A DNA stretch of 64,000 bases from a virus, in the IMG/VR virus record IMGVR_UViG_3300044796_000657, positions 366,230 to 430,229 of that record, one strand, 5' to 3'. The notes below the pieces were generated by a model, which searched no databases, was not told the origin of the DNA, and saw only the letters and a list, made by a program, of their open reading frames with translations. The position numbers and the translations under genes are program-made. Shown one piece after another: positions 39,378-47,000 of the stretch. How positions within the stretch are numbered: the first letter of the stretch is position 1; each line of letters starts with the position of its first letter.

Positions 39378-39904
39378 ATGAAATGTTAATGCCAGACGAA
39401 GGCTTTCAAAAACTGTGCGATGAATTTCTTACTCCCGATTCTATGGTTGTTGAAATCGGCGCTTACAAGGGTGGCAATTCTGTATTTCTGTCAGCAAATT
39501 GTCTCGTATTAGCCTGTATTGATGAATGGCGAGATTACGAAGACAATGGTGTTTCATATAAGGAAATGGTAGAATCGGAAGCATACTTTGATGTGCAGGT
39601 TGCTCATTTGGACAATGTACACAAATTTAGAACGAGCAGTCGAGTAGCGGCGAGTATGTTTGGGAACAGGATTGTTGATCTTGTGTACATAGATACAAGA
39701 ACCACTTATGCGTCCATCAAAGAGGATGTTGAGAATTGGTGGCCGAAGGTTAAGTTTGGCGGGACGATAAGCGGCAGTCATTACAATCTTCCAGAAGTCA
39801 AAAAGGCAATCGATGAAATATTCGAAAAAGCCGATAGGGTCTACAGTGATAATTCGTGGGCTATTATGAAATTTCCGGGTCGGTGGCAAGAAAACGAGAA
39901 GTAA
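39374..39904 (+). CDS. Class I SAM methyltransferase-like protein
   Basis: This 176-aa protein has motif I VVEIGAYKGGNS (about 29-40), an acidic motif after LACIDEW, and VDLVYIDTRTTYASIKEDV followed by a GG turn (KVKFGGTISGSHY), as in Methyltransf_24-type enzymes. Substrate unknown. GSHY could correspond to the GDxF position of related enzymes, so it may be inactive or altered. Confidence 0.7.
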   Translation: MNEMLMPDEGFQKLCDEFLTPDSMVVEIGAYKGGNSVFLSANCLVLACIDEWRDYEDNGVSYKEMVESEAYFDVQVAHLDNVHKFRTSSRVAASMFGNRIVDLVYIDTRTTYASIKEDVENWWPKVKFGGTISGSHYNLPEVKKAIDEIFEKADRVYSDNSWAIMKFPGRWQENEK

Positions 39905-39912
39905 AGTGCTCC

Positions 39913-40086
39913 ATGCCTAAAAAAGATGATGTCTGCCATTGCCCGTGTCATTCTTCGCCGACAACGATTATCCACATAATGGCTTGTTGTTACAAATGCC
40001 CCAAGTGTGGTCAAAATATTAAGAACGAGTGTTATGATGAACATGTCAAAAAATGCGGAAAAGAAAAACCGGCTGATCGACATTGA
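39913..40086 (+). CDS. Small Cys/His-rich zinc protein (57 aa)
   Basis: ATG 39913. CHCPCHSS and CCYKCPKCGQ plus CYDEHVKKC form one or two fingers. It overlaps the next gene by 53 bases. Confidence 0.6.
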   Translation: MPKKDDVCHCPCHSSPTTIIHIMACCYKCPKCGQNIKNECYDEHVKKCGKEKPADRH

Positions 40087-40381
40087 TGGTACGGTGTGTG
40101 AAGACATCGCAAATGAAAACTCTCATTTGTATCCAACTGCCAAACTTTGGCCCGGTTCGGTTCAGAAAATCAACTTTTTTTATGATCAAGGCGATTTCAT
40201 TGTGTTCTTTACGGCACGTGAAGAAAAGGATAGAAAAGTTACTGAAGATTGGTTACAATCCAATGGCTTCAAGTATCACGCCCTAATAACTGGAAAGCCC
40301 AGAGGCGGCAATTACCAGTGGATAGACAATCTCAAAGGGGAGTTTGTTCTATTTGAGGGCGATTGGGAGAAAATCCTGTGA
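40034..40381 (+). CDS. HAD-superfamily phosphatase-like protein
   Basis: ATG 40034. The motif RLIDIDGTVCED (DxDGT), then IVFFTAREEKDR (motif II Thr) and GKPRGGNYQWIDN (motif III Lys and IV) fit small HAD phosphatases of the phage nucleotidase type. At about 115 residues it has no cap domain. Overlaps both neighbours. Confidence 0.75.
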   Translation: MMNMSKNAEKKNRLIDIDGTVCEDIANENSHLYPTAKLWPGSVQKINFFYDQGDFIVFFTAREEKDRKVTEDWLQSNGFKYHALITGKPRGGNYQWIDNLKGEFVLFEGDWEKIL

Positions 40382-40602
40382 AACCTTTCGGCATCATCTT
40401 AATGTTGATCGCTTTTGGAATGCTAATTGGTGGATTTTATGACTCTCATGATTTGCGTTGGGAATTTCCCGATGCGACTGAGCGTCGATTGTGGATTGAC
40501 CATTCGGATCGTTTGATGATGCAATGCGGATTGTTATTCGGCGGTTTCGTTGTTGGTTTCATAGGCTATCTTTTGATGGCACTTGATAACAGAAGATATT
40601 AA
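40378..40602 (+). CDS. Small membrane protein (74 aa)
   Basis: GTG 40378 overlaps the HAD stop (GTGA). Two helices (PFGIILMLIAFGMLIGGF and GLLFGGFVVGFIGYLLM). Function unknown. Confidence 0.65.
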   Translation: MKPFGIILMLIAFGMLIGGFYDSHDLRWEFPDATERRLWIDHSDRLMMQCGLLFGGFVVGFIGYLLMALDNRRY

Positions 40603-40614
40603 CTAACATCACAA

Positions 40615-40950
40615 ATGAGAACTTCTATGAAATGGCTTCAAGACAAAATTGTTAAGTTGTTATTCAAGAAGCCGTATTACACCGGTAATTTTGCAACAAA
40701 CCTGATTTATTTCTTTTGTCATTTGTTCGTGTCGCCGCCGTATTTACAAGGTCGCTTTTTGACCTTTACCAAAGAGGCTTTACAGAGCAACCCTCATTGG
40801 AAATATCAGCACGGACAGACTCTTATTGTACAACGCCGTGAGTGGATACCGGCAAAGTATAATTTGATACCGGGCTACCATTATCATTTAGAGCGATTCG
40901 ATGGAAAAACCATTATTTTCCACGAGAATTGGTTAACACTCCTAAGATGA
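40615..40950 (+). CDS. Hypothetical protein (111 aa)
   Basis: ATG 40615 or 40627. Aromatic and basic (KKPYYTGNFATNLIYFFCHL). One possible membrane segment. Function unknown. Confidence 0.6.
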   Translation: MRTSMKWLQDKIVKLLFKKPYYTGNFATNLIYFFCHLFVSPPYLQGRFLTFTKEALQSNPHWKYQHGQTLIVQRREWIPAKYNLIPGYHYHLERFDGKTIIFHENWLTLLR

Positions 40951-40959
40951 GGAATGATC

Positions 40960-41304
40960 ATGAGCCTTTACGGACTTCAAAAACAGTTTGAGTATTATCG
41001 TGATGTGGATCAGCAATTGGACGATTACAGTGCCGCTCAGACGAAAAGGCGTGCCGTGATTCTTCCCGAAGCGGAACTTCAAGTGGAAGCAACGGAACTT
41101 CACGGCAAAATTCTGAATACGATGATGAAACACGCCCGCAACGGCTGGTCAAATGTTCCTTTGAAAACCCATCCGGAATGTGTCATTAACCGGGTGATTG
41201 CCATGTTAGCCGAAAAAGGCATCAAGGCAAAACATTCTTACAATGAACATACCCCCAAATACGACCATTTGGGGATTGATTTGAGTACCGTGAAGGTAGG
41301 GTAA
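40960..41304 (+). CDS. Hypothetical protein (114 aa)
   Basis: ATG 40960 (MSLYGLQKQFEYYRDVDQQL) after GAGGA; overlaps the next gene by 1 base. Helical, charged. Function unknown. Confidence 0.65.
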   Translation: MSLYGLQKQFEYYRDVDQQLDDYSAAQTKRRAVILPEAELQVEATELHGKILNTMMKHARNGWSNVPLKTHPECVINRVIAMLAEKGIKAKHSYNEHTPKYDHLGIDLSTVKVG

Positions 41305-41603
41305 TGAGCAATTGTAAAGCACAAGCTGAGAGGTTGTTGAAGGGCGAGACGGTGAAGTTTCGCCCTGTTGGTAATTCAATGCGGCCCAAAATTGAAAGCA
41401 AGGCATTAGTTACTGTTTCGCCTGACATTGAAGAGATTGTTAAAGGTGACATTGTTCTTTGTAAAGTAAACGGTTATTATTGCGTACATCTGGTGGGTGC
41501 CGTCAAAGGAAACCAATATCAGATTACCAATGCCAAAGGCTATGTGAATGGTTGGATTACCAAAAATGGCATTTACGGCAAAGTAATCGAAGTGGAAAAT
41601 TAG
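41304..41603 (+). CDS. S24/S26-like peptidase-fold protein (99 aa)
   Basis: The sequence PVGNSMRPKIES (Ser25 as nucleophile), then EEIVKGDIVLCKVNGYYCVHLVG and a late GYVNGWITKNGIYGKVIEV follows the LexA/signal-peptidase-I order. The usual catalytic Lys is not seen; a His (CVHLV) stands near, as in archaeal-type signal peptidases. The activity is therefore uncertain. Its stop shares its last base with the start of tRNA-Glu. Confidence 0.65.
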   Translation: MSNCKAQAERLLKGETVKFRPVGNSMRPKIESKALVTVSPDIEEIVKGDIVLCKVNGYYCVHLVGAVKGNQYQITNAKGYVNGWITKNGIYGKVIEVEN

Positions 41604-41673
41604 GCCCGGTCGTCTATCGGCAGGACATCACATTCTCAATGTGAGAAGAAGAGTTCAATTCTCTTTCGGGTCA
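41603..41673 (+). tRNA. tRNA-Glu(CTC)
   Basis: Acceptor GGCCCGG/TCGGGTC, anticodon stem TCACA/TGTGA with loop TTCTCAA, T-arm AAGAG-TTCAATT-CTCTT. Confidence 0.9.
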
Positions 41674-41691
41674 CTTAATTTCAATGGGGCA

Positions 41692-42252
41692 ATGATGACT
41701 AAGATTCTCATCGGAAAATCTGGCGGACAAGAAGCTAAGTTATCAACGCTAATCAATCCAAGTATGGATTTTACCGGAACGAGACCAGATTTAACGAAAT
41801 TGTTTACCGGTACCCGCATGACAAGGGAAATGGGTAATATAATTTCCTCGTCTAGTAGAATGCCTAGAATCTTATTGTCTAGCGACTATTCTAAGCCGAT
41901 GACCAGACAAGCGTTAATTGAAAAATTCTTGGCCAAAGGTTGGTTGACGGAAAAACAAGAAGATGGAATGAAGCCGTGGATTCGTGACATGCTCAATGAG
42001 TTTGCCATTGAAATCTTGCTTCATGCTAAAAATGGTGGTATTGATCAATTATTATCGGAAATCAACTTGCCTCAAAAAAGACCAAGTGTTATTCCATTAA
42101 AAATTATATCGTCACCACCTGTCAAGCCAACAAAAAGCACAATCGCCATTAATGAAATCGATGGTGATTTGTTGGGCGGTGAAAAAACGGTTAAGTTACA
42201 AGATGTTGTTTTAAAAAACCCAAATGAGGATGATCACTATGGTTGTTGTTAA
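41692..42252 (+). CDS. Hypothetical protein with Cys tail (186 aa)
   Basis: ATG 41692 or 41695. Starts MMTKILIGKSGGQEAKLSTL; Thr-rich N-terminus, helical middle, ends HYGCC. Function unknown. Overlaps the next gene. Confidence 0.65.
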   Translation: MMTKILIGKSGGQEAKLSTLINPSMDFTGTRPDLTKLFTGTRMTREMGNIISSSSRMPRILLSSDYSKPMTRQALIEKFLAKGWLTEKQEDGMKPWIRDMLNEFAIEILLHAKNGGIDQLLSEINLPQKRPSVIPLKIISSPPVKPTKSTIAINEIDGDLLGGEKTVKLQDVVLKNPNEDDHYGCC

Positions 42253-42427
42253 TTGTTTGAAGCGTAGCGGACGTTGGCTCATTGGTCGCATCCGTTGGTC
42301 TTGTGGTAAGTGTCCAAATTGCGGCCACGTTTTTGGAACAGATACGCATAAATGCGATCTTTGCAGGGATGCTCAAAATGCCGACTTGAAGTTGTGGGTC
42401 GATTTTGGACACAGCTTACATAAATAA
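42239..42427 (+). CDS. Zinc-finger protein (62 aa)
   Basis: I prefer ATG 42239 (MVVVNCLKRSGRWLIGRIRW); ATG 42230 is possible. CGKCPNCGHVF and CDLCRD make a treble zinc site. Basic; may bind nucleic acid. Confidence 0.6.
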   Translation: MVVVNCLKRSGRWLIGRIRWSCGKCPNCGHVFGTDTHKCDLCRDAQNADLKLWVDFGHSLHK

Positions 42428-42434
42428 AAACTAA

Positions 42435-42521
42435 GGAAGGTTTAGTACATTGGCAAGTCAGCCGGTCTTGAAAACCGTTACACCTGAAAGGGTGTTGTCA
42501 GTTCGACTCTGACACCTTCCG
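42435..42521 (+). tRNA. tRNA-Ser(TGA)
   Basis: Acceptor GGAAGGT/ACCTTCC perfect, stem CGGT/ACCG with loop CTTGAAA, variable arm ACACC/GGTGT, T-arm GTCAG-TTCGACT-CTGAC. Confidence 0.93.
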
Positions 42522-42542
42522 CTTGAATTTTCGTAAAAATAA

Positions 42543-42613
42543 GCCGTTTTAGTGTAATGGTAGCACGCTGGCCTGAAAACCCGGTAGTCTAAGTTCAAAT
42601 CTCAGAGACGGCA
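42543..42613 (+). tRNA. tRNA-Phe(GAA)
   Basis: Acceptor GCCGTTT/AGACGGC, D-arm GTGT/GCAC, loop CTGAAAA, T-arm CTAAG-TTCAAAT-CTCAG with one mismatch. Confidence 0.9.
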
Positions 42614-42648
42614 CTTTATTAAACATTAACTTTTTTAGGAGATGCATC

Positions 42649-42996
42649 GTGTTTGTTATGACTGCATGTGTCTTCCATGAAGACGATGAAAGTCCAGAAT
42701 TTTTCCTGAATGAAGATGTAGCTTTAGGGTTTCTGGAACTTCTGGATAAAATTCCATTCGCTTTTTCCGATTACGCAACCTCTGACGCATTCATTGACAA
42801 TCGCCCACTGGGATTTAGCGGTTACGAAGTTAACGATGCCGAATCTGGTAATTATTGGGAAATTCGTGGTAAAACCGTATTCAAATTTGATACTAAGGGT
42901 GTTTGGTTAGGTAATGACGATGAAGAGATCCTAGAAGCATTTTTGTACAATCACATCACCGAGCCGATCATCAAGGCACTCGCTACCAAATCCTGA
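42649..42996 (+). CDS. Hypothetical protein (115 aa)
   Basis: GTG 42649 after AGGAGA; ATG 42658 is an alternative. Acidic, aromatic (MFVMTACVFHEDDESPEFFL at the start). Its end overlaps the convergent C39-like gene by 14 bases. Confidence 0.6.
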   Translation: MFVMTACVFHEDDESPEFFLNEDVALGFLELLDKIPFAFSDYATSDAFIDNRPLGFSGYEVNDAESGNYWEIRGKTVFKFDTKGVWLGNDDEEILEAFLYNHITEPIIKALATKS

Positions 42997-43564
42997 CCGC
43001 TTTGTAAAGATTGTAAGAGTTTTGGGGTCTGCCCGAAATGGTCATACCTAAGCGGTGGTATACACGACCGTCACCGTCAATATCTGCCCATCTGTTAACC
43101 ATTTTGTTGCGAGTGATAAAGCTGCGGCGGCGCTTAACGTAAGGGTCTTCGAAAAAGATGTATTTTTCGTCATATCCAATAGCAATAACCCAATGGCCAC
43201 ACCAAATCAAGTCACGATAATAGCGGTGTGAGCCATATGCTTGTATGGCGCACATAACAGGGTTGCCATTGTCCAGTGAAGTTAACAATTGATCCAGTTC
43301 TAGGTTTTTTTCAACACGGACAGTTAATCCAAGATTTCGTAAGCCAGATACGATATTAATTGGCTTAGTTCCATCAGCTTTATCAGTACTTAGCAATTTG
43401 CCCCAAGCGGCCTCTCCTTGTGGCCCAACACCATAATAACGGCCTAAAGTACGACAGGCAGCGGCTCCGCAGCTATGCCATGTTGATTGCTGGTAGTGCG
43501 GTAGTGGAACTAAAATCCCGGTTGGATTTATGTTGATCTGGTTTTTTTCGAACCATTCTTCCAT
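42983..43564 (-). CDS. C39-like cysteine peptidase (193 aa)
   Basis: The Cys motif is HYQQSTWHSCGAAACR (Cys32), followed by CGHWVIAIGYDEKYIFFEDP with the catalytic His and Asp, as in C39-like/papain-like peptidases. There is no signal peptide or transporter domain. A second member is at 62535. Possible roles are processing phage proteins or cleaving a linker in the host. Confidence 0.8.
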   Translation of the reverse strand: MEEWFEKNQININPTGILVPLPHYQQSTWHSCGAAACRTLGRYYGVGPQGEAAWGKLLSTDKADGTKPINIVSGLRNLGLTVRVEKNLELDQLLTSLDNGNPVMCAIQAYGSHRYYRDLIWCGHWVIAIGYDEKYIFFEDPYVKRRRSFITRNKMVNRWADIDGDGRVYHRLGMTISGRPQNSYNLYKAVRIW

Positions 43565-43598
43565 GACTTAACTTAGTAAGACACAATATGAGGTATTT

Positions 43599-44099
43599 AT
43601 GACTCTTCTCGCAGACCTTAGAACAAAACTTGTAGTGGCCTTAAAAGCCAAAAAAGAAACTGAAAAATCGATCATTCGTATCGTTTTGGGTGAAGTGGCG
43701 ACACATCAAGGCCGTACTGGAAAAGAACCGTCAGATGATGATGTCAAGCGTATTATCAAAAAATTGATTCAAAGTAATCAAGAAACAATGAATTTTTATG
43801 AAGATGAAATAGGTGGGTGTTTAGACGCCCAACGCAAATGGGACACCCTTGCCGAAGAAAACTTGATTTTATTAAGTATTGTCCCACCTGCTAGGAAGTT
43901 GGATGCTAACGGCATTTACAACACTGCTTTGCTTGCTGGCGAACCGATATTTAACAACCTCAAAGATGCCAAATCGGAAGGTCAGGCAATTGGGCTTTGT
44001 TTTAAATATCTTAAGAGTTATAATTGGGAGTCTGAACCCGATGATGTATTACAGGCAGTTAAAAGGATTCGCTCTGAAGGACATATCCTCAGCATTTAA
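43599..44099 (+). CDS. YqeY/GatB-tail-like protein
   Basis: This 166-aa protein fits the YqeY family: LRTKLVVALKAKKETEKSII at the start, then SDDDVKRIIKKLIQSN and the C-terminal DVLQAVKRIRSEGH. YqeY shares the GatB tail domain that binds tRNA and is found near translation genes. It precedes the phosphatase and dehydrogenase genes on one strand. Confidence 0.75.
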   Translation: MTLLADLRTKLVVALKAKKETEKSIIRIVLGEVATHQGRTGKEPSDDDVKRIIKKLIQSNQETMNFYEDEIGGCLDAQRKWDTLAEENLILLSIVPPARKLDANGIYNTALLAGEPIFNNLKDAKSEGQAIGLCFKYLKSYNWESEPDDVLQAVKRIRSEGHILSI

Positions 44100-44107
44100 G
44101 GTATCTA

Positions 44108-44569
44108 ATGGAAGTTCACATCAGATCGCATAAAGAAGCATTGGCAATGATTGTTGCCAAGCCGAATACGTACGATGTGATTTTCATCAATGAGCCGTAT
44201 TTCGGTGTTGATGCGATATTTAAACAAAAATCTCGCAGCTTAACAACTCACTTTTTCCATGATCTTGAAAGACCTATCAAGGGAAGAAGGATGCCAAAAT
44301 ACAACGACGTTAAGGCAATGTTGGATTTTGTAGATAAGAAATCCAACATTCTCTGCTGTTGTCCAAGTGGAATTTCTCGCAGCGCAGCCATTGGGTATGC
44401 TGTTACGTGTATGAAATTTTACAACCCCGAAGCGGCCTTGAAAATTTTAGATTATGATAAGCATATTCCCAATGTATTAATTTCACAATACGCAAGTGAA
44501 ATTTTACAAAAACCAGACATACTCGGTCGCATCAATCGGTTTAGAGAAGGTGTTTTTTCCACCCTATAA
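44108..44569 (+). CDS. Tyrosine/dual-specificity phosphatase-like protein
   Basis: This 153-aa protein has the signature C85-x5-R91 in CPSGISRSAAIGYA, preceded by hydrophobic residues as in PTPs. An earlier Asp (DVIFINEP) could be the general acid. It might remove phosphate from host proteins. ATG 44108. Confidence 0.75.
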   Translation: MEVHIRSHKEALAMIVAKPNTYDVIFINEPYFGVDAIFKQKSRSLTTHFFHDLERPIKGRRMPKYNDVKAMLDFVDKKSNILCCCPSGISRSAAIGYAVTCMKFYNPEAALKILDYDKHIPNVLISQYASEILQKPDILGRINRFREGVFSTL

Positions 44570-44582
44570 AGGCAAGATTAAT

Positions 44583-45863
44583 ATGTCCATGCTCGCCGAA
44601 GCTAAACAGCAATTAGAAGCCGCTTACAAATATGCTTCCATTGATCCTGAATCGTGGGAGCGTCTTCAACACCCCCAAAGAACCATACAATGTGCCATTC
44701 CTATGAGGCACGATGATGGGGTACTTCAAGTTTACAAAGCGTACAGATGTCAATACGACACGACATTGGGGCCAGCAAAGGGCGGCATTCGCTACCATCC
44801 ACACGTTGACCGTGACCATTGTGAAGCATTAGCCTTCTGGATGACTTTCAAGTGTGCTGCTGTTAAGATTCCTTTCGGTGGGGCAAAAGGTGGAATTGCC
44901 GTTGATGCCAAGAGTCTTTCCCACCGAGAATTGGAACGATTGAGCAAAGCTTACATTGATGCTTTCGCCGATGTGATTGGCCCGGACATTGATATTCCGG
45001 CACCTGATATGTATACCGACGAACGGACGATGGGTTGGATGTACAGCGAATACCGCAAGATCAAGGGCGGTCATCCCAAAGATATGATTACTGGTAAGCC
45101 GACTGCTTTGGGTGGCATTGAAGGCCGACACAGTGCTACAGGATACGGTGGCTTTTTCGTCTTGGATACAATTCTGAAGCAATACGCAAGTCAAATCAAT
45201 TTGAAGTTAAGTGAAGGCCAAAAAACCATTGCCTTACAGGGATTTGGTAAGGTCGGTACTTGGCTTGCCGAAAAGGCTTGGGAGCAAGGATACAAAGTTG
45301 TTGCGATCACTAATGAATTTGGCGGTGTATATGAACCCAAACACGGTTTACATATTCCTACTGCCAAAGCCGCACAAGAAGAATCGGGCGGTAAGAGTTG
45401 GGGTGTCCACGCAGCGGAAACATCTGTTATCACCAATGAAGATTTGTTAGCTTTGGATGTTGACGTTCTTGTCCCTGCCGCAATGGAACGAGTGATTACA
45501 GACAAGAATGCGAATGCTGTACAGGCCAAGATTATTTTGGAGCTTGCCAACGGCCCGACTACGAATGCGGCTGATACCATTTTGAATGATCGTGGAATTT
45601 TTGTTATCCCAGACATTTTGGCGAATGCCGGTGGGGTGGTTGTCAGTTATTTTGAATGGGTGCAAAACAGAGGTGGCATCGTTAAGTCACTAGAAGAAGT
45701 GAATAAGGAATTACGTACGGTTATGTTGGGAGCAACGAACAAAGCGATGGATCGATTACTGGAATTCAAAATCCCGCTTAGGACAGCAACGTACGCATTA
45801 GCTTTGAAGCGTATCGGAATGGCTAATGAGAGCCTTGGCGTGAGGCAGTATTTCAGGAAATAA
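44583..45863 (+). CDS. gdhA: Glutamate dehydrogenase-family protein
   Basis: This 426-aa protein starts at ATG 44583 with AAGGCAAG upstream. It has KGGIRYHPHVDRDHCEALAF, IPFGGAKGGIAVD with the catalytic Lys, the acid Asp in PAPDMYTDERTMGW, and the NAD(P) motif LQGFGKVGTW with a following EFGGVY. Length and motifs match hexameric Glu/Leu/Phe/Val dehydrogenases, most likely glutamate. It links 2-oxoglutarate, ammonia and glutamate, with NAD(P)H. This is rare in phages and may feed the glutamine used by NadE. Confidence 0.93.
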   Translation: MSMLAEAKQQLEAAYKYASIDPESWERLQHPQRTIQCAIPMRHDDGVLQVYKAYRCQYDTTLGPAKGGIRYHPHVDRDHCEALAFWMTFKCAAVKIPFGGAKGGIAVDAKSLSHRELERLSKAYIDAFADVIGPDIDIPAPDMYTDERTMGWMYSEYRKIKGGHPKDMITGKPTALGGIEGRHSATGYGGFFVLDTILKQYASQINLKLSEGQKTIALQGFGKVGTWLAEKAWEQGYKVVAITNEFGGVYEPKHGLHIPTAKAAQEESGGKSWGVHAAETSVITNEDLLALDVDVLVPAAMERVITDKNANAVQAKIILELANGPTTNAADTILNDRGIFVIPDILANAGGVVVSYFEWVQNRGGIVKSLEEVNKELRTVMLGATNKAMDRLLEFKIPLRTATYALALKRIGMANESLGVRQYFRK

Positions 45864-45866
45864 CTT

Positions 45867-46220
45867 ATGGTTGATTTTAGAAGCACTAGGAATTATCATT
45901 TGAATGGTCGCAACGTAATACCGTGTAGTGGTTTTTTCTTTCAATTGATCCAATCTCAACAAGTTGGCTCATTTGTAGTCGCTCAAATCAAGTACACAAC
46001 ATGTACTACTTTTGACGGCAATAAAATCATCGTGTTTGATGGAATGAAAATTGACGATTTGATGAAGTTAAAAACCATCGATCCTCATTTTTCCGAAGAA
46101 GTAAAAAATTGCCATCCAATAGCAAGGTTCATGCCAACGCCTGAAGGATGGAATCACGCAATAAAGTTTTGCGAAATGTTAAGTGTTGAACAGTCGGCTT
46201 GTCCACAATATTCTTTTTGA
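45867..46220 (+). CDS. Hypothetical protein (117 aa)
   Basis: ATG 45867. Starts MVDFRSTRNYHLNGRNVIPC; mixed alpha/beta. Function unknown; 3 bases after the dehydrogenase. Confidence 0.65.
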   Translation: MVDFRSTRNYHLNGRNVIPCSGFFFQLIQSQQVGSFVVAQIKYTTCTTFDGNKIIVFDGMKIDDLMKLKTIDPHFSEEVKNCHPIARFMPTPEGWNHAIKFCEMLSVEQSACPQYSF

Positions 46221-46229
46221 GGTTTTTCT

Positions 46230-46418
46230 ATGAAGTCTTTTCTTATTGGTTTGGTAATTTTGGCTATTGGTTTCGGTGGAGGCTTATATGCTTCCAAGTT
46301 TGATTGTGTTCGCTCATGTCCTTGTCTCGGCAAAGTTTGCGGTGCCAAGGAGTGCCCATGCCCATGTCCACCTGCTAAGGGTGATGTTGCCGGTGACTGC
46401 TGCGTTCCAAAGAAGTAA
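46230..46418 (+). CDS. Small Cys-rich membrane/secreted protein (62 aa)
   Basis: An N-terminal helix (FLIGLVILAIGFGGGLYASK) precedes a Cys/Pro-rich tail (CVRSCPCLGKVCGAKECPCP). It could be a membrane anchor with a metal-binding tail. Function unknown. Confidence 0.65.
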   Translation: MKSFLIGLVILAIGFGGGLYASKFDCVRSCPCLGKVCGAKECPCPCPPAKGDVAGDCCVPKK

Positions 46419-46427
46419 ATTGAATCC

Positions 46428-46462
46428 AATTAAGCAAGCCTTATAATGAGGCTTGCTTAATT
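46428..46462 (+). terminator. Long perfect hairpin
   Basis: A 13-bp perfect stem (AATTAAGCAAGCC with its complement) and 9-base loop. There is no T run after it, so it may act as a partial terminator or RNA stabiliser. Confidence 0.6.
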
Positions 46463-46487
46463 CACTAAACCCTTTCAGGAGATCATG

Positions 46488-46763
46488 ATGGCTCTTACGC
46501 TAATTCAAGTTAAGGATGTCTGCCAAGCACAAGCGAGCAATAAGTCTCCGTGGTCTTGGGGAACGCCAAATACAACTTGTAAATACCTTACCGGCGAAAT
46601 AGTTGGCAAACAGTACAAACAACTCTGTATGAAGTTGGCGCCGGGTGTGGTTGAAAAGAAGAGAAAAGATGGTATGCTGGCTCATGACTTTGATAAGTTG
46701 CCCGATAACTGTCCCGGCTACTCATACCTGAAGTATAAGGATCAAGGATACGACGTTCCTTAA
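46488..46763 (+). CDS. Hypothetical protein (91 aa)
   Basis: ATG 46485 or 46488 after AGGAGA. Starts MALTLIQVKDVCQAQASNKS; Cys and aromatic residues. Function unknown. Confidence 0.65.
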   Translation: MALTLIQVKDVCQAQASNKSPWSWGTPNTTCKYLTGEIVGKQYKQLCMKLAPGVVEKKRKDGMLAHDFDKLPDNCPGYSYLKYKDQGYDVP

Positions 46764-46780
46764 CTTCTCTTCTTGAAAGA

Positions 46781-46990
46781 ATGAAAATGAGCAAGACATC
46801 CGAAAGCATCGCAATGGCTGAGTATGAAAAATACAAAGCCCAAATGACGAGTTTGGAAACACAGGGCGACACCACAAGCAAGAATGCCATCTCAATTCGA
46901 ACGATGCTCTTTCAATTGTGGAATAAGTTAACGCCAGAGCAACAAAGAGAAATAGCAAAGAAGTACATTCCTTCCGGAAGTTTTTCATAA
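46781..46990 (+). CDS. Hypothetical helical protein (69 aa)
   Basis: ATG 46781, 10 bases before the IleRS gene. Helical (SESIAMAEYEKYKAQMTSLE). Function unknown. Confidence 0.65.
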   Translation: MKMSKTSESIAMAEYEKYKAQMTSLETQGDTTSKNAISIRTMLFQLWNKLTPEQQREIAKKYIPSGSFS

Positions 46991-47000
46991 AAGGTAAGCC

